From: Micromonospora sp. PLK6-60
GTDB taxonomy: Bacteria; Actinomycetota; Actinomycetes; Mycobacteriales; Micromonosporaceae
DNA: 64,000 nucleotides
Assembly (NCBI RefSeq): GCF_019890675.1
Contig: NZ_JAIOAA010000011.1
Coordinates: 1 to 64,000 of the forward strand
Reading direction: 5' to 3'
Positions within the stretch are counted from its first letter, which is position 1, and every line of letters begins with the position of its first letter. Shown here in pieces: positions 49,950-57,837 of this stretch. The position numbers and the translations under genes were made by a program. The notes beneath the pieces are model-generated. The model made no database searches. It was not told where the DNA came from and saw only the letters and a program-made list of their open reading frames with translations.

Positions 49950-51749
49950 ATGAGACCTCGGGCCCTACTCGTCACCGCGACCGTCGCCGCGCTCGTCGCC
50001 GGCGTCGCCGCGCCCGTGCAGGCGAAGCCCGCCGAGCCGCCGAAGCAGCCGACCGCCCTCGGATACGGCGGCGCGGTCTCCACTGTCGACCCCACCGCCA
50101 CCGCCGTCGGGCTGGACGTGCTGCGGCGCGGCGGCAACGCCGTCGACGCGGCGGTCGCCGCGGCGGCGACCCTCGGCGTCACCGAACCGTTCTCGGCCGG
50201 CGTCGGCGGTGGCGGCTTCCTCGTCTACTACGACGCGAAGACCAGGCGGGTGCACACCATCGACGGCCGGGAGGCGGCCCCGGCCTCGATGACCGAGACC
50301 AGTCTGATCGACCCGGCCACCGGCCAGCCGTACCGGTTCGACGAGGCCCGCATCAGCGGCCTGTCGGTCGGCGTGCCCGGCACCCTGGCCACCTGGCGCG
50401 ACGCCCTGGACCGCTGGGGCAGCCGGTCGCTGGCCCAGCTGTTGCGCCCCGCCGCCCAGGTCGCCGAGCGCGGCTTCGCCGTGGACGAGACCTTCGCCGG
50501 CCAGATCGCCGCCAACCAGGCGGCGTTCGCGCAGTTCACCTCCACCCGCGCGCTGTACCTGCCCGGCGGGCGACCCCCGGCGGTCGGCAGCACCTTCCGC
50601 AACCCCGACCTGGCCGCCACCTACCGGCTGATCGGCAAGCGGGGCACCGACGCGTTCTACCGGGGCGAGATCGGCCGGGACGTGACCGCCACCGTGGCCC
50701 GCCCGCCGGTCGCGGCGCAGCCGACCGAGTCGTGGCCGTACCCGATCCGCCCGGCCACGATGACCGCCGCGGACCTGGCCGCCTACCGCACCCGCTTCCC
50801 GGAGCCGACCCGGTCGGACTACCGCGGCCTTCAGGTGTACGGCATGGCCACCCCGTCCAGCGGCGGCACCGCCGTGGGCGAGGCGCTCAACATCCTGGAA
50901 CGCTACAACCTGCGGTCGATGACCGCCGCCCAGGCGCTGCACCACTACCTGGAGGCCAGCGCCCTGGCATTCGCCGACCGCAACCGGTACGTCGGCGACC
51001 ACACCCCGCGCGAGCTGCTGCGCGAGCTGCTCAGCGACGGCTACGCCGGCGAGCGCGCCTGCCTGATCGACCCGGCGGCGGCGCTGCCCAAGCCGGTCGC
51101 CCCCGGCGTCCCCGACGGCGCGTACGGCGGCTGCGCGGCGGCACCGGCCGCCGACGTGCGCGACGACCGCAAGAGCACCACCAACCTCACCGTCGCCGAC
51201 CGGTGGGGCAACGTGGTGGAGTACACGCTGACCATCGAGGCCACCGGCGGCAACGCGATGGTCGTACCCGGTCGCGGGTTCCTGCTCAACAACGAGCTGA
51301 CCGACTTCAACTTCGCGCCCACCCAGGGCACCGCACCCGACCCGAACCTGCCCGGGCCGGGCAAGCGCCCGCGCAGCTCGATGGCACCGACGATCGTGCT
51401 GGCCGACGGCCGGCCGTTCCTCGCCGTCGGCACCCCCGGCGGCGCCACCATCATCACCACCGTGCTGCAACTGCTGGTCAACCGGATCGACCTGGGCATG
51501 ACCCTGCCGCAGGCGCTGGCCGCGCCGCGCGCGTCGCAGCGCAACAGCGCCAGCACCCAGGCCGAACCGGCCTTCATCACCGCGTACGCGGGCACCCTAC
51601 CGCCCGGCCACACGTTCGCCTCGACGGCGGAGATCGGCGCGGCGACCGGCATCGAGTTCCAGCCGGACGGCCGGCTGCTCGCCGCCGCCGAGCCGGTCCG
51701 CCGGGGCGGCGGCGCGGCGGCCGTGGTCGGCCGCTGGGGCCGCCACTGA
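49950..51749 (+). CDS. ggt: Secreted gamma-glutamyltransferase
   Basis: This 599-residue N-terminal-nucleophile enzyme cleaves gamma-glutamyl bonds of glutathione and related peptides. A signal peptide (~1-27) exports it. The large subunit carries GGNAVDAAVA and GVGGGGF; self-cleavage should occur before Thr410 in KSTTNL (TTN for the usual TTH). The small subunit contains NNELTDF, PRSSMAPT and GTPGGATI. ATG 49950 is preferred over GTG 49929 because GGGGAG lies five bases before it and the signal peptide then has normal length. Confidence 0.92.
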   Translation: MRPRALLVTATVAALVAGVAAPVQAKPAEPPKQPTALGYGGAVSTVDPTATAVGLDVLRRGGNAVDAAVAAAATLGVTEPFSAGVGGGGFLVYYDAKTRRVHTIDGREAAPASMTETSLIDPATGQPYRFDEARISGLSVGVPGTLATWRDALDRWGSRSLAQLLRPAAQVAERGFAVDETFAGQIAANQAAFAQFTSTRALYLPGGRPPAVGSTFRNPDLAATYRLIGKRGTDAFYRGEIGRDVTATVARPPVAAQPTESWPYPIRPATMTAADLAAYRTRFPEPTRSDYRGLQVYGMATPSSGGTAVGEALNILERYNLRSMTAAQALHHYLEASALAFADRNRYVGDHTPRELLRELLSDGYAGERACLIDPAAALPKPVAPGVPDGAYGGCAAAPAADVRDDRKSTTNLTVADRWGNVVEYTLTIEATGGNAMVVPGRGFLLNNELTDFNFAPTQGTAPDPNLPGPGKRPRSSMAPTIVLADGRPFLAVGTPGGATIITTVLQLLVNRIDLGMTLPQALAAPRASQRNSASTQAEPAFITAYAGTLPPGHTFASTAEIGAATGIEFQPDGRLLAAAEPVRRGGGAAAVVGRWGRH

Positions 51750-51840
51750 CCCCGGTCTCGACGCTGCCGCCGGCCCAGTCTCCTTTGCCTGCTGGCGGCC
51801 CGGGCCGCCCACCACACGCTGCGCGCCCCGACCGCCGTGA

Positions 51841-51885
51841 ATCTTGGACACTTACCGTTCCGCCCGAACGGCAACTGTCCAAGAT
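51841..51885. repeat. Symmetric two-tier hairpin element
   Basis: Outer 10-bp arms ATCTTGGACA (51841-51850 / 51876-51885) and inner 6-bp arms CCGTTC (51855-51860 / 51866-51871) are perfect, with equal 4-base bulges and a 5-base loop. It lies 92 bases after ggt. The remaining part of the 306-base gap 51750-52055 holds no gene I can support. The layout copies that of the 30753 element with different sequence. Confidence 0.65.
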
Positions 51886-52055
51886 CCGGGCCGGTGATCG
51901 CCGGCGCGGCCAGCAGCTCGCTCCGGGCGGTAGCATCTGTCGGCGTGACGTCTGGGCAGAGCCCGGCGCCCGCGCTGCCCCGCGACAGAAGGAACCTGGG
52001 GCGGCGTGCGCACCGCTGCCCGACTCACCCCGAGGATGGAGAGGGGGTGAGCCGT

Positions 52056-52259
52056 ATGACCGGAACCCTCCTGACTGCCGGTGACGAGGTCGATGTCGTC
52101 GTCACGTCCGTCAAGCCGTTCGGGCTCTTCGTCGAGTCTGATACCGGTGTGCACGGGCTCGTCCGCGGTGGCGGTGCCGCGGTCGGCGCGACGGTACGCG
52201 TGCGCGTGATCGAGTTCGACGCCGCCGAGTCGCGATTCCACGCGACGCTCGTCGACTGA
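52056..52259 (+). CDS. Small S1-type RNA-binding domain protein
   Basis: This 67-residue protein is a single S1/OB fold: DEVDVVVTSVKPFGLFVES, then VHGLVRG, then ATVRVRVIEFD. S1 domains bind single-stranded RNA; a free-standing one may act in translation or RNA turnover. ATG 52056 is chosen because GAGAGGGGG lies about eight bases upstream; GTG 52047 is possible but too near that site. A strong hairpin follows at once, so it is a single-gene unit. Confidence 0.78.
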   Translation: MTGTLLTAGDEVDVVVTSVKPFGLFVESDTGVHGLVRGGGAAVGATVRVRVIEFDAAESRFHATLVD

Positions 52260-52303
52260 CGAGGTGGCCCGGTCGGCCTCCGAGCCGACCGGGCCATACC
52301 TCG
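52260..52303 (+). terminator. Long two-part terminator hairpin
   Basis: A 12-bp perfect stem (52266-52277 / 52284-52295) is extended by six outer pairs (52260-52265 / 52298-52303) across a two-base bulge, beginning at the last base of the S1 gene. Confidence 0.85.
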
Positions 52304-52336
52304 GCCACCGGGCACCCGCTGACCGCGCCGTCCCGG

Positions 52337-52660
52337 TCAGCGGTCGTCAGGCCACCCGATGACCCGCTCGGCGGTGACCCCGCGCAGGTCGGCCCCCTCC
52401 CAGCGGGCCCCGGTGACGTCCGTGCGGCCGTACTCCGGATCGTGCGTCATGACGTGGCCGAACCGCGCGTACGACAGATCGGTGTCACGCAGGTCGGCAT
52501 CCCGCAGGTCACAGCCGGCGAAGCTGGCGCCGCGCAGCGAGGCGCCCCGGAAGTCGGCGCCGCGAAAGTCGCACATCTTGAAGAAGTGCCCGTCGAGGGT
52601 GCGATGCCGAAGGTCGCTCCCCACGAACGACTGCCTCGTCGCGCCGGGCAGGATGTCCAT
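52337..52660 (-). CDS. Pentapeptide-repeat protein
   Basis: This 107-residue protein is dominated by A(D/N)LxX repeats: CDFRGADFRGASLRGASF and CDLRDADLRDTDLSYARF (~35-72), then GADLRGV. Such repeats fold into a right-handed quadrilateral beta-helix; some members mimic DNA and protect gyrase, most have no known role. ATG 52660 is taken because the region before it is not repeat-like; an ATG at 52714 in the same frame is the alternative. Convergent with the S1 gene. Confidence 0.82.
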   Translation of the reverse strand: MDILPGATRQSFVGSDLRHRTLDGHFFKMCDFRGADFRGASLRGASFAGCDLRDADLRDTDLSYARFGHVMTHDPEYGRTDVTGARWEGADLRGVTAERVIGWPDDR

Positions 52661-52864
52661 GCCCGAGACGGTAGCCGGATCCCCGCTGCCGGACCATCGG
52701 GGTCCGACCACCAAGCATCAAGACTTGCGGTCACTCTCGGGGGTAACGAACGAGCCCGAGAGGCAACCGCCGCCGCAGATGGGTTTACCTGGGAAAACAA
52801 CCCCGAAGGCGGACGCTTGGACGAGCCGGCCACACCCATCCCCGGCCTCGGTTAGCGTCGGGCC

Positions 52865-53077
52865 ATGGCCGAGGTGAACCTGCGCCTGCGTGGCGGACCG
52901 TACGACGGGCAGCGGCTCGTCTGGGACGTGCCGGACGCCGACGACCCGCCGCCCACGTACGAGCTGAAGCTGCACGGGCCGCACGAGGGCGTGGAGACGT
53001 TCAGCTACCGCCGGGTCGGTCTCGATCCGGGCGGGGACGGTTGGCTCTACGAGGCGCCGGACCTCGGCATTCCCTAG
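52865..53077 (+). CDS. Hypothetical 70-residue protein
   Basis: This is a small acidic protein starting MAEVNLRLRGGPYDGQRL and containing a YELKLHGP strand. It is predicted beta-rich with no membrane part. I do not recognise a family. It ends in TAG. The next gene starts 23 bases later on the same strand and also begins MAEV, so the two are probably one transcript. Confidence 0.6.
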   Translation: MAEVNLRLRGGPYDGQRLVWDVPDADDPPPTYELKLHGPHEGVETFSYRRVGLDPGGDGWLYEAPDLGIP

Positions 53078-53100
53078 CCGGGGGCGGGTGAGTCGGGGGC

Positions 53101-53850
53101 ATGGCCGAGGTGCTGGAGGACGGGGACATCTACTTCCTCTACCGTCCACGAGTGGGGGAGGAGCACGTCGGTTCGCTGGCCGAGGTGCAGCGGCTGCTGG
53201 TGGTGCTGTGCCCCTGGCGTGGGCGGCGGCGCCTGCGGCTGCTCGTGGTGGGCCGCAAGCACCTGCCCGAGATCAGCGAGCACGCCCGGTACTGGGCGTT
53301 CGTGGAGTCGGTCGTCGACCGGCCCGAGCAGCTGTACGAGGCGCTGCGCCCGTCCCGGTACGTCACGAAGACCCGGGGTGAGCGGCTGCAGCAGGCGCCC
53401 CGGCCGCTGGCCGAGGGGGCATACTGCGTCACCCGGCACGACGACCACACCCACCTGGCGTACCAGCTGGAGCTGCCCCGGCGGCCCGGCCCGCCACAGC
53501 GTGAGCTGGACATCGAGCCGGAGGCCAGCTACATCGTGACGGTGAAGAACCCTGCGGCGCCGTCTCCGCCGGGAGTGGGGCTGCCGGGCCGCGGCAGGGC
53601 GCGGCTCCCGGCCGACCTCCAGGAACGCTTCCACACCCGGCGCTTCGCACCCGTCGATCCGCCCCGGTTCCTCGACCACCCGGGCGTGGAGCTCGTGCTG
53701 ATCGGGGCGGCACACGACGCCTCGGCGGAGCTCGGCATCGACCTGGACGCGGAGGTCGAGCGGGCCGCCCGGGACACGATCTTCGAGGAGCTGCGCATCG
53801 GCCGGGCCGACCGACCGGTGGCACCGGAGATCACCGCCCGGTGGCGCTGA
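53101..53850 (+). CDS. Hypothetical 249-residue protein
   Basis: This soluble protein begins MAEVLEDGDIYFLYRPRVG, has a LLVVGRKHLPEI segment and a CVTRHDDHTHLAYQLELP stretch, then a Pro/Gly linker (~150-170) and a helical acidic C-terminus. I recall similar proteins of unknown function in actinobacteria and haloarchaea, but no named domain. Its last 20 bases overlap the end of the convergent GerMN lipoprotein gene. Confidence 0.62.
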   Translation: MAEVLEDGDIYFLYRPRVGEEHVGSLAEVQRLLVVLCPWRGRRRLRLLVVGRKHLPEISEHARYWAFVESVVDRPEQLYEALRPSRYVTKTRGERLQQAPRPLAEGAYCVTRHDDHTHLAYQLELPRRPGPPQRELDIEPEASYIVTVKNPAAPSPPGVGLPGRGRARLPADLQERFHTRRFAPVDPPRFLDHPGVELVLIGAAHDASAELGIDLDAEVERAARDTIFEELRIGRADRPVAPEITARWR

Positions 53851-54775
53851 CGGCCGGGTCTCCCGCCGACGCGGCGAGTGCGACCGGCACCGCCACCACG
53901 TTCACCCGGGAGCCGTCGCGCGCGGACACCTCGTACACCTCGATCGTGCCGGGACCGGCGACGGCCAGCCGGTACCGGACGGTGGTGCGGTAGTCGCCCC
54001 GGCAGCCGGTGCCGCAGGTGGCGGTGGTGAAGCCGGTGCCGATCTCCCGGCCGGCGCGGTCGAGGATCCGGATGCTGACCGTGGCCTCGAAGACCTGCGC
54101 GGTGCCGGTGACGGTGACCGGGGTGGTCACGGGCTGCCCGACGAGTGGCGCGGTGACCACGATCGGGGGCAGCAGCGCGGCGTAGTCGGCCCGGGTGGTC
54201 GGCGCGCCGTCGCCGAGGTCGACCCGACGCACGGTGGGGAACTGGGTGAGTGTCCACACCAGTTGCGCCCGGCGCAGCCGTACCGTCGCCGCCGCGCCCT
54301 GGTCGAAGCCGGTGGGGACGGCGACCGTGGCGGTGCCGGCGGCGATCCGGACGATCTGCACGCCGGCGGGGAGCAGGGTGGTCATCCCGGTGGCCGCCTC
54401 GGCCGGGGACGGCCCGGCGGCGAGTTCGGTCAGCGCCAGCCGGGACGTGGCGGGCGTCGCCGGCCGGGTGCGCGCGGTGGGCACGAGCCGCCCGTCGCGG
54501 ACGAACCAGAGGTGCACGGTGACGACGCCGGTGGGCGTCGGCTCGGCCGCCGCCGTGGCCGCCGGTGAGGCAGGGGGCGGCGATGCAGGGGGCGGCGAGG
54601 CAGGGGACGGCGGGGCCGGAGCGGAGGCCGTCGGTCGGGCGGCCGGGCTGGTCGGGGCAGTGGCGGTGACCGGCGCGGGGAGCGTGGGGGCCGGCCCGAG
54701 CGTGCCGGAGCGGGCGTCGGCGCAGCCCGCCGCGAGCAGCGCGGCGGCCAGCAGCGGGGCGAGGACGCGTCTCAT
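53831..54775 (-). CDS. GerMN-domain lipoprotein of the two-component operon
   Basis: This 314-residue lipoprotein has the lipobox LAAGC (Cys about 18), a Pro/Ala/Ser stalk (~28-80) encoded partly by three near-identical 15-base repeats at ~54569-54613, a GerMN domain (~85-195) and a C-terminal Gmad2-like immunoglobulin-type domain (~205-300). The set response regulator - histidine kinase - lipoprotein recalls MtrA-MtrB-LpqB and CseBC/CseA, where the lipoprotein tunes the kinase. Its ATG overlaps the kinase stop by four bases. Confidence 0.85.
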   Translation of the reverse strand: MRRVLAPLLAAALLAAGCADARSGTLGPAPTLPAPVTATAPTSPAARPTASAPAPPSPASPPPASPPPASPAATAAAEPTPTGVVTVHLWFVRDGRLVPTARTRPATPATSRLALTELAAGPSPAEAATGMTTLLPAGVQIVRIAAGTATVAVPTGFDQGAAATVRLRRAQLVWTLTQFPTVRRVDLGDGAPTTRADYAALLPPIVVTAPLVGQPVTTPVTVTGTAQVFEATVSIRILDRAGREIGTGFTTATCGTGCRGDYRTTVRYRLAVAGPGTIEVYEVSARDGSRVNVVAVPVALAASAGDPAVSATGR

Positions 54776-56169
54776 CCGGCACCTCCCTCGGCCGGGTCGA
54801 CGGGCAGTTCCAGGCGGAACTCGGTGCCCACGTCGACCTCGCTGCGCACCGTGAGCCGGGCGCCGAGCAGCCGGGCGTTCTCCCGGGCGATGGCCAGGCC
54901 CAGTCCGCTGCCCGCTCCGGCGCGGTCCGTGTCGACCTTGTAGAAGCGGTCGAACAGGTGCGGCAGGTGGTCGGCGGGGATGCCCGGCCCCTCGTCGGTC
55001 ACCGTGACCAGCAGGGTCGGGCCCGCCCGGGCCACCGCCGCCCGCCGGCGGCCGGTGCCGTGCTCGACGGCGTTGCCGACCAGGTTCGCCAGCACCCGCT
55101 CCAGCCGCCGGGGGTCGCTGCGCGCCAGGAACCGGCGGCCGTCGCCGGTGACGGTCACCCGGTCGCGCCAGCCCCGGGCCTCGACGACCGCGCGCAGCAG
55201 CGCCGGCACGTCCACCGGCCGGGGCTCCACCACCTCCCGGCCGGCGTCCAGCCGGGAGATCTCCATCAGCTCCTCCACCAGCCGGCGCAGCCGGACCACG
55301 TCGGTCACCAGCAGTTCCGCGTCGCGCCGGGCGTCGGCCGGCAGCGCGTCCAGGTGCTCGCGCAGCAGCGAGGCCGCGATCACCAGCGCGGTCACCGGGG
55401 TACGCAGCTCGTGCGCCACGTCGGCGGTGAACCGCCGCTCCCGGGCCTGCGCCCGGGACAGCGCGTCGATCTTGCCCTGCAACGCGTCGGCCATCTCGTT
55501 GAACGCGGCGGCCCAGTCGCTGAACTCGTCCCGGCCGCGCACCGGCAGCCGGGTGTCGAGCAGGCCCTCGGCGACCGCGCGGGCGGCCCGGCTGGCCCGG
55601 CCGACCGGTTCCAGGGTGCGCCGGGCCAGGGCGTGCCCGACGGCGGCGGCGAGCAGCACCACCACCACCCAGCCGGCGGCGAGCGCGGTGCGCAGCTGGT
55701 CGAGGTCGGCGACGATGCCGTCCTCGACGGTCACCACGTACAGCTCGGTGGTGGAGCCGGGGATCCGGCCGCCGACCAGGAGCAGGTGGCGGCCGGCGTC
55801 GGCGCGGCGCTCGTACGCCAGTTGCCCGGCGGCGACGGCGGACCGCAACCGGGCCCCGGGCGCCGGGGCCAGGTCCGGGTCGCCGGTGCGGGCGTCCGGG
55901 TCGACCAGCAGCACCTGCCGGCCGCTGCCGGTGAAACTGGCCAGCAGGTCGGCCCGGCGGGCGTCGGTCAGCGGCAGGAACTGCGCGGCGAGCACCAGCT
56001 CGTAGCGGGCGTCCGCGGCGGCCCGCTGCACCGAGCCGTCCAGCCGGGCCTGCCGCAGCAGCAGGTACGACCCGCCGGCCAGCACCCCGGCGGACACCCC
56101 GGCGACCAGCACGAACGCCACCACCAGCCGCCGTCGCAGGCGACCCGGGGAGACGGCGTACGCGGCCAT
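54772..56169 (-). CDS. Sensor histidine kinase
   Basis: This 465-residue kinase has two membrane helices (~13-35 and ~165-187) flanking an external sensor domain of about 125 residues, then HAMP (~188-240), the H-box with phospho-acceptor His253 (DVAHELRTP), and an HATPase_c domain with NLVGNAVEHG and DEGPGIP, GSGLGLAI. It should autophosphorylate on an envelope signal and pass the phosphate to the regulator encoded ten bases upstream. The overlapping lipoprotein gene downstream probably modulates it. Confidence 0.93.
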   Translation of the reverse strand: MAAYAVSPGRLRRRLVVAFVLVAGVSAGVLAGGSYLLLRQARLDGSVQRAAADARYELVLAAQFLPLTDARRADLLASFTGSGRQVLLVDPDARTGDPDLAPAPGARLRSAVAAGQLAYERRADAGRHLLLVGGRIPGSTTELYVVTVEDGIVADLDQLRTALAAGWVVVVLLAAAVGHALARRTLEPVGRASRAARAVAEGLLDTRLPVRGRDEFSDWAAAFNEMADALQGKIDALSRAQARERRFTADVAHELRTPVTALVIAASLLREHLDALPADARRDAELLVTDVVRLRRLVEELMEISRLDAGREVVEPRPVDVPALLRAVVEARGWRDRVTVTGDGRRFLARSDPRRLERVLANLVGNAVEHGTGRRRAAVARAGPTLLVTVTDEGPGIPADHLPHLFDRFYKVDTDRAGAGSGLGLAIARENARLLGARLTVRSEVDVGTEFRLELPVDPAEGGAG

Positions 56170-56179
56170 CGGCGGTCCT

Positions 56180-56860
56180 TCAGGGGGAGAGTTTGTAGCC
56201 GGCGCCGCGCACGGTCCGGATCAGGATCGGGTGGGCCGGGTCGTCTTCCAGCTTGGCCCGCAGCCGCTGCACCGCCACGTCCACCAGCCGGGTGTCGAAC
56301 ACCTGCGAGTGCTGCCACACCCGGTCCAGCAGCACGTCGCGGGTGAACACCCGCCCCGGGCGGCGGGCCAGCTCCAGCAGCAGCCGGAACTCGGTCGCGG
56401 TCAGGGTCAGCTCCCGGCCGTCCTTGCGGACGGTGAACCGGGCCGGGTCGACCTCCAGCCGCCCCACCAGCAGCGTGGTCTCCTCGACCGGGGCGGCGGC
56501 GCGGCGCAGCACCGCCCGTACCCGGGCGACCAGCTCCGGCAGGTCGAACGGTTTGCGCAGGTAGTCGTCGGCCCCGCACTCCAGGCCCACCACCACGTCG
56601 ACGGTGTCGGTGCGGGCGGTGAGCATCAGCACCGGCACCTGACTGCCGCGCCGGATCTCCCGCAGCACCTCGAACCCGTCCAGCCCGGGCAGCATCACGT
56701 CGAGCACGATCAGGTCGACCGGGCCGGCCCGCCACGCGGCCAGCGCCGCCCGCCCGTCGGCGGCGGTGCCCACCCGGAAACCGGCCCGGCGCAGACCGAG
56801 GGCGGTCGCCTCCCGGATGGCGGCGTCGTCCTCGACGAGCAGCACGCGGCCCTCCATCAC
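56180..56860 (-). CDS. OmpR-family response regulator
   Basis: This 226-residue regulator has a receiver domain (~1-118: acidic pair in VEDDAA, phospho-acceptor Asp54 in VLDVMLPG, Thr in LTARTD, Lys in RKPFD) and an OmpR winged helix (~130-225: TATEFRLLLELARRPG and VQRLRAKL). The target genes are unknown; the operon includes its kinase and a GerMN lipoprotein, so envelope homeostasis is the likely role. Two Met codons (56860, 56857) can start it. Confidence 0.93.
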   Translation of the reverse strand: MMEGRVLLVEDDAAIREATALGLRRAGFRVGTAADGRAALAAWRAGPVDLIVLDVMLPGLDGFEVLREIRRGSQVPVLMLTARTDTVDVVVGLECGADDYLRKPFDLPELVARVRAVLRRAAAPVEETTLLVGRLEVDPARFTVRKDGRELTLTATEFRLLLELARRPGRVFTRDVLLDRVWQHSQVFDTRLVDVAVQRLRAKLEDDPAHPILIRTVRGAGYKLSP

Positions 56861-56904
56861 CCCAGCGTAAGTCCGCCGTCACCGGGACGTACCTGCCGGA
56901 ACGG

Positions 56905-56940
56905 CCGGTGCCGAGGGTCCGCGCGGACCCTCGGCACCGG
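56905..56940 (-). terminator. Perfect 16-bp stem-loop terminator
   Basis: The arms at 56905-56920 and 56925-56940 are exact complements around GCGC. It lies seven bases after the stop of the AMIN-like gene on the minus strand and separates it from the two-component operon. Confidence 0.88.
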
Positions 56941-56947
56941 CGTCGGT

Positions 56948-57505
56948 TCACGCCTGCCACTGGTGGGCGACGTCCAGCACGATCCGGCTGTGGGTGCCCG
57001 GGCCGGCGAGCACGAACACCCGGAACGGCAGCTGCGCCCGCACGCCCACGGCGAACGTCGTGTAGCCCTCGAAGCTGCCCCCGAACACCACGTCGCGCAG
57101 CGTCCGGTAGCCGAAGGCGTTGACCGCGTGGTCGCCGACCCGGTACGGCACCGTCGCGCCGTGCGACCCGTCGTACGCCGGGGCCCGCAGCGACACGCTC
57201 AGCAGCGCCCCGCCCGCGGTGTACGGCGACATCGGCTCGCCCGCCCCGTCGGTGTACGTCTCGCCGTAGGCCACCGAGTAGCCGGTCACCGACCCGTCGA
57301 ACTCGAACACCACCCGGTCCCAGCAGTCCTGCTGCCCGGCCCGCACCTCGATCAGCGGGGCGCCGCTGAGTGTGCCGGCCGTCTTCGCCCCACTGCCCCA
57401 GGTGATCCCGCAGTACGGCGCCGCCGCCGATGCGGTCGTCGCGCCGCCGGCCACCAGCCCGGCCGCCAGCAGCACCGCCGCCACCAGGGCCCTTCTGATC
57501 CTCAT
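56948..57505 (-). CDS. Secreted AMIN-like domain protein
   Basis: This 185-residue protein has a signal peptide (~1-30, cleavage near ASAAA) and a beta-rich domain starting APYCGITWGS, with a GQQDCWDRVVFEFDG segment and a GTHSRIVLDVAHQ end. This matches the AMIN-like domain of actinomycete secreted and lipo-proteins, probably peptidoglycan- or sugar-binding. The two Cys may form a disulfide. ATG 57505 follows GGGAGGGAG. It is divergent from the giant secreted protein gene, with 332 bases between. Confidence 0.78.
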   Translation of the reverse strand: MRIRRALVAAVLLAAGLVAGGATTASAAAPYCGITWGSGAKTAGTLSGAPLIEVRAGQQDCWDRVVFEFDGSVTGYSVAYGETYTDGAGEPMSPYTAGGALLSVSLRAPAYDGSHGATVPYRVGDHAVNAFGYRTLRDVVFGGSFEGYTTFAVGVRAQLPFRVFVLAGPGTHSRIVLDVAHQWQA

Positions 57506-57600
57506 CGGTCTGCTCCCTCCCGTCATCCGGCCGTCGCCGGCCGGTCGTGTGCTTGCGGCTCGACCGTCCGCCGGCCGTACGGCAGCAGGTTCGCCGTGGC

Positions 57601-57619
57601 GTAACAGGGGGGTAACAGG
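57601..57619. promoter_or_regulatory. Direct repeat GTAACAGG with 11-bp period
   Basis: GTAACAGG occurs at 57601 and again at 57612. Tandem GTnAC half-sites one helical turn apart are the form bound by OmpR-family regulators such as MtrA. It lies between the AMIN-like gene and the giant secreted protein gene, and could serve either. Confidence 0.4.
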
Positions 57620-57728
57620 TGTCGCGGGGCGTCGACGGGCGCGACGAGGGTGCGCGCGGCCCGGTGAAAGCCGCCCGGACCAGTGTGTTCGTCCGTCGCG
57701 GCGGGCCGTCTCACCTGATCGGTTCGAC

Positions 57729-57752
57729 GCTCTGTCACCATCGCGACACAGC
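57729..57752. promoter_or_regulatory. Imperfect dyad in the divergent promoter region
   Basis: GCTCTGTC and GACACAGC (7 of 8 pairs) are separated by eight bases, a spacing seen in operators of dimeric regulators including the CRP type. Apart from this and the direct repeat, 57506-57837 shows nothing I can interpret. Confidence 0.3.
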
Positions 57753-57837
57753 TGTTGTGAGTGATCCCCGCGATCGATGTGCTGTCGCCGACCAGCACGC
57801 CGTCGGTGACGGCCCTCCGCGGAACGAGGTGGCTCAG

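Noticed and set aside
31358..53077. General recoding of TAG as an amino acid in this genome
   Set aside because: TAG ends the genes at 31358, 39048 and 53077, where the reading frame stops naturally, so the two suspicious TAG codons are local events.
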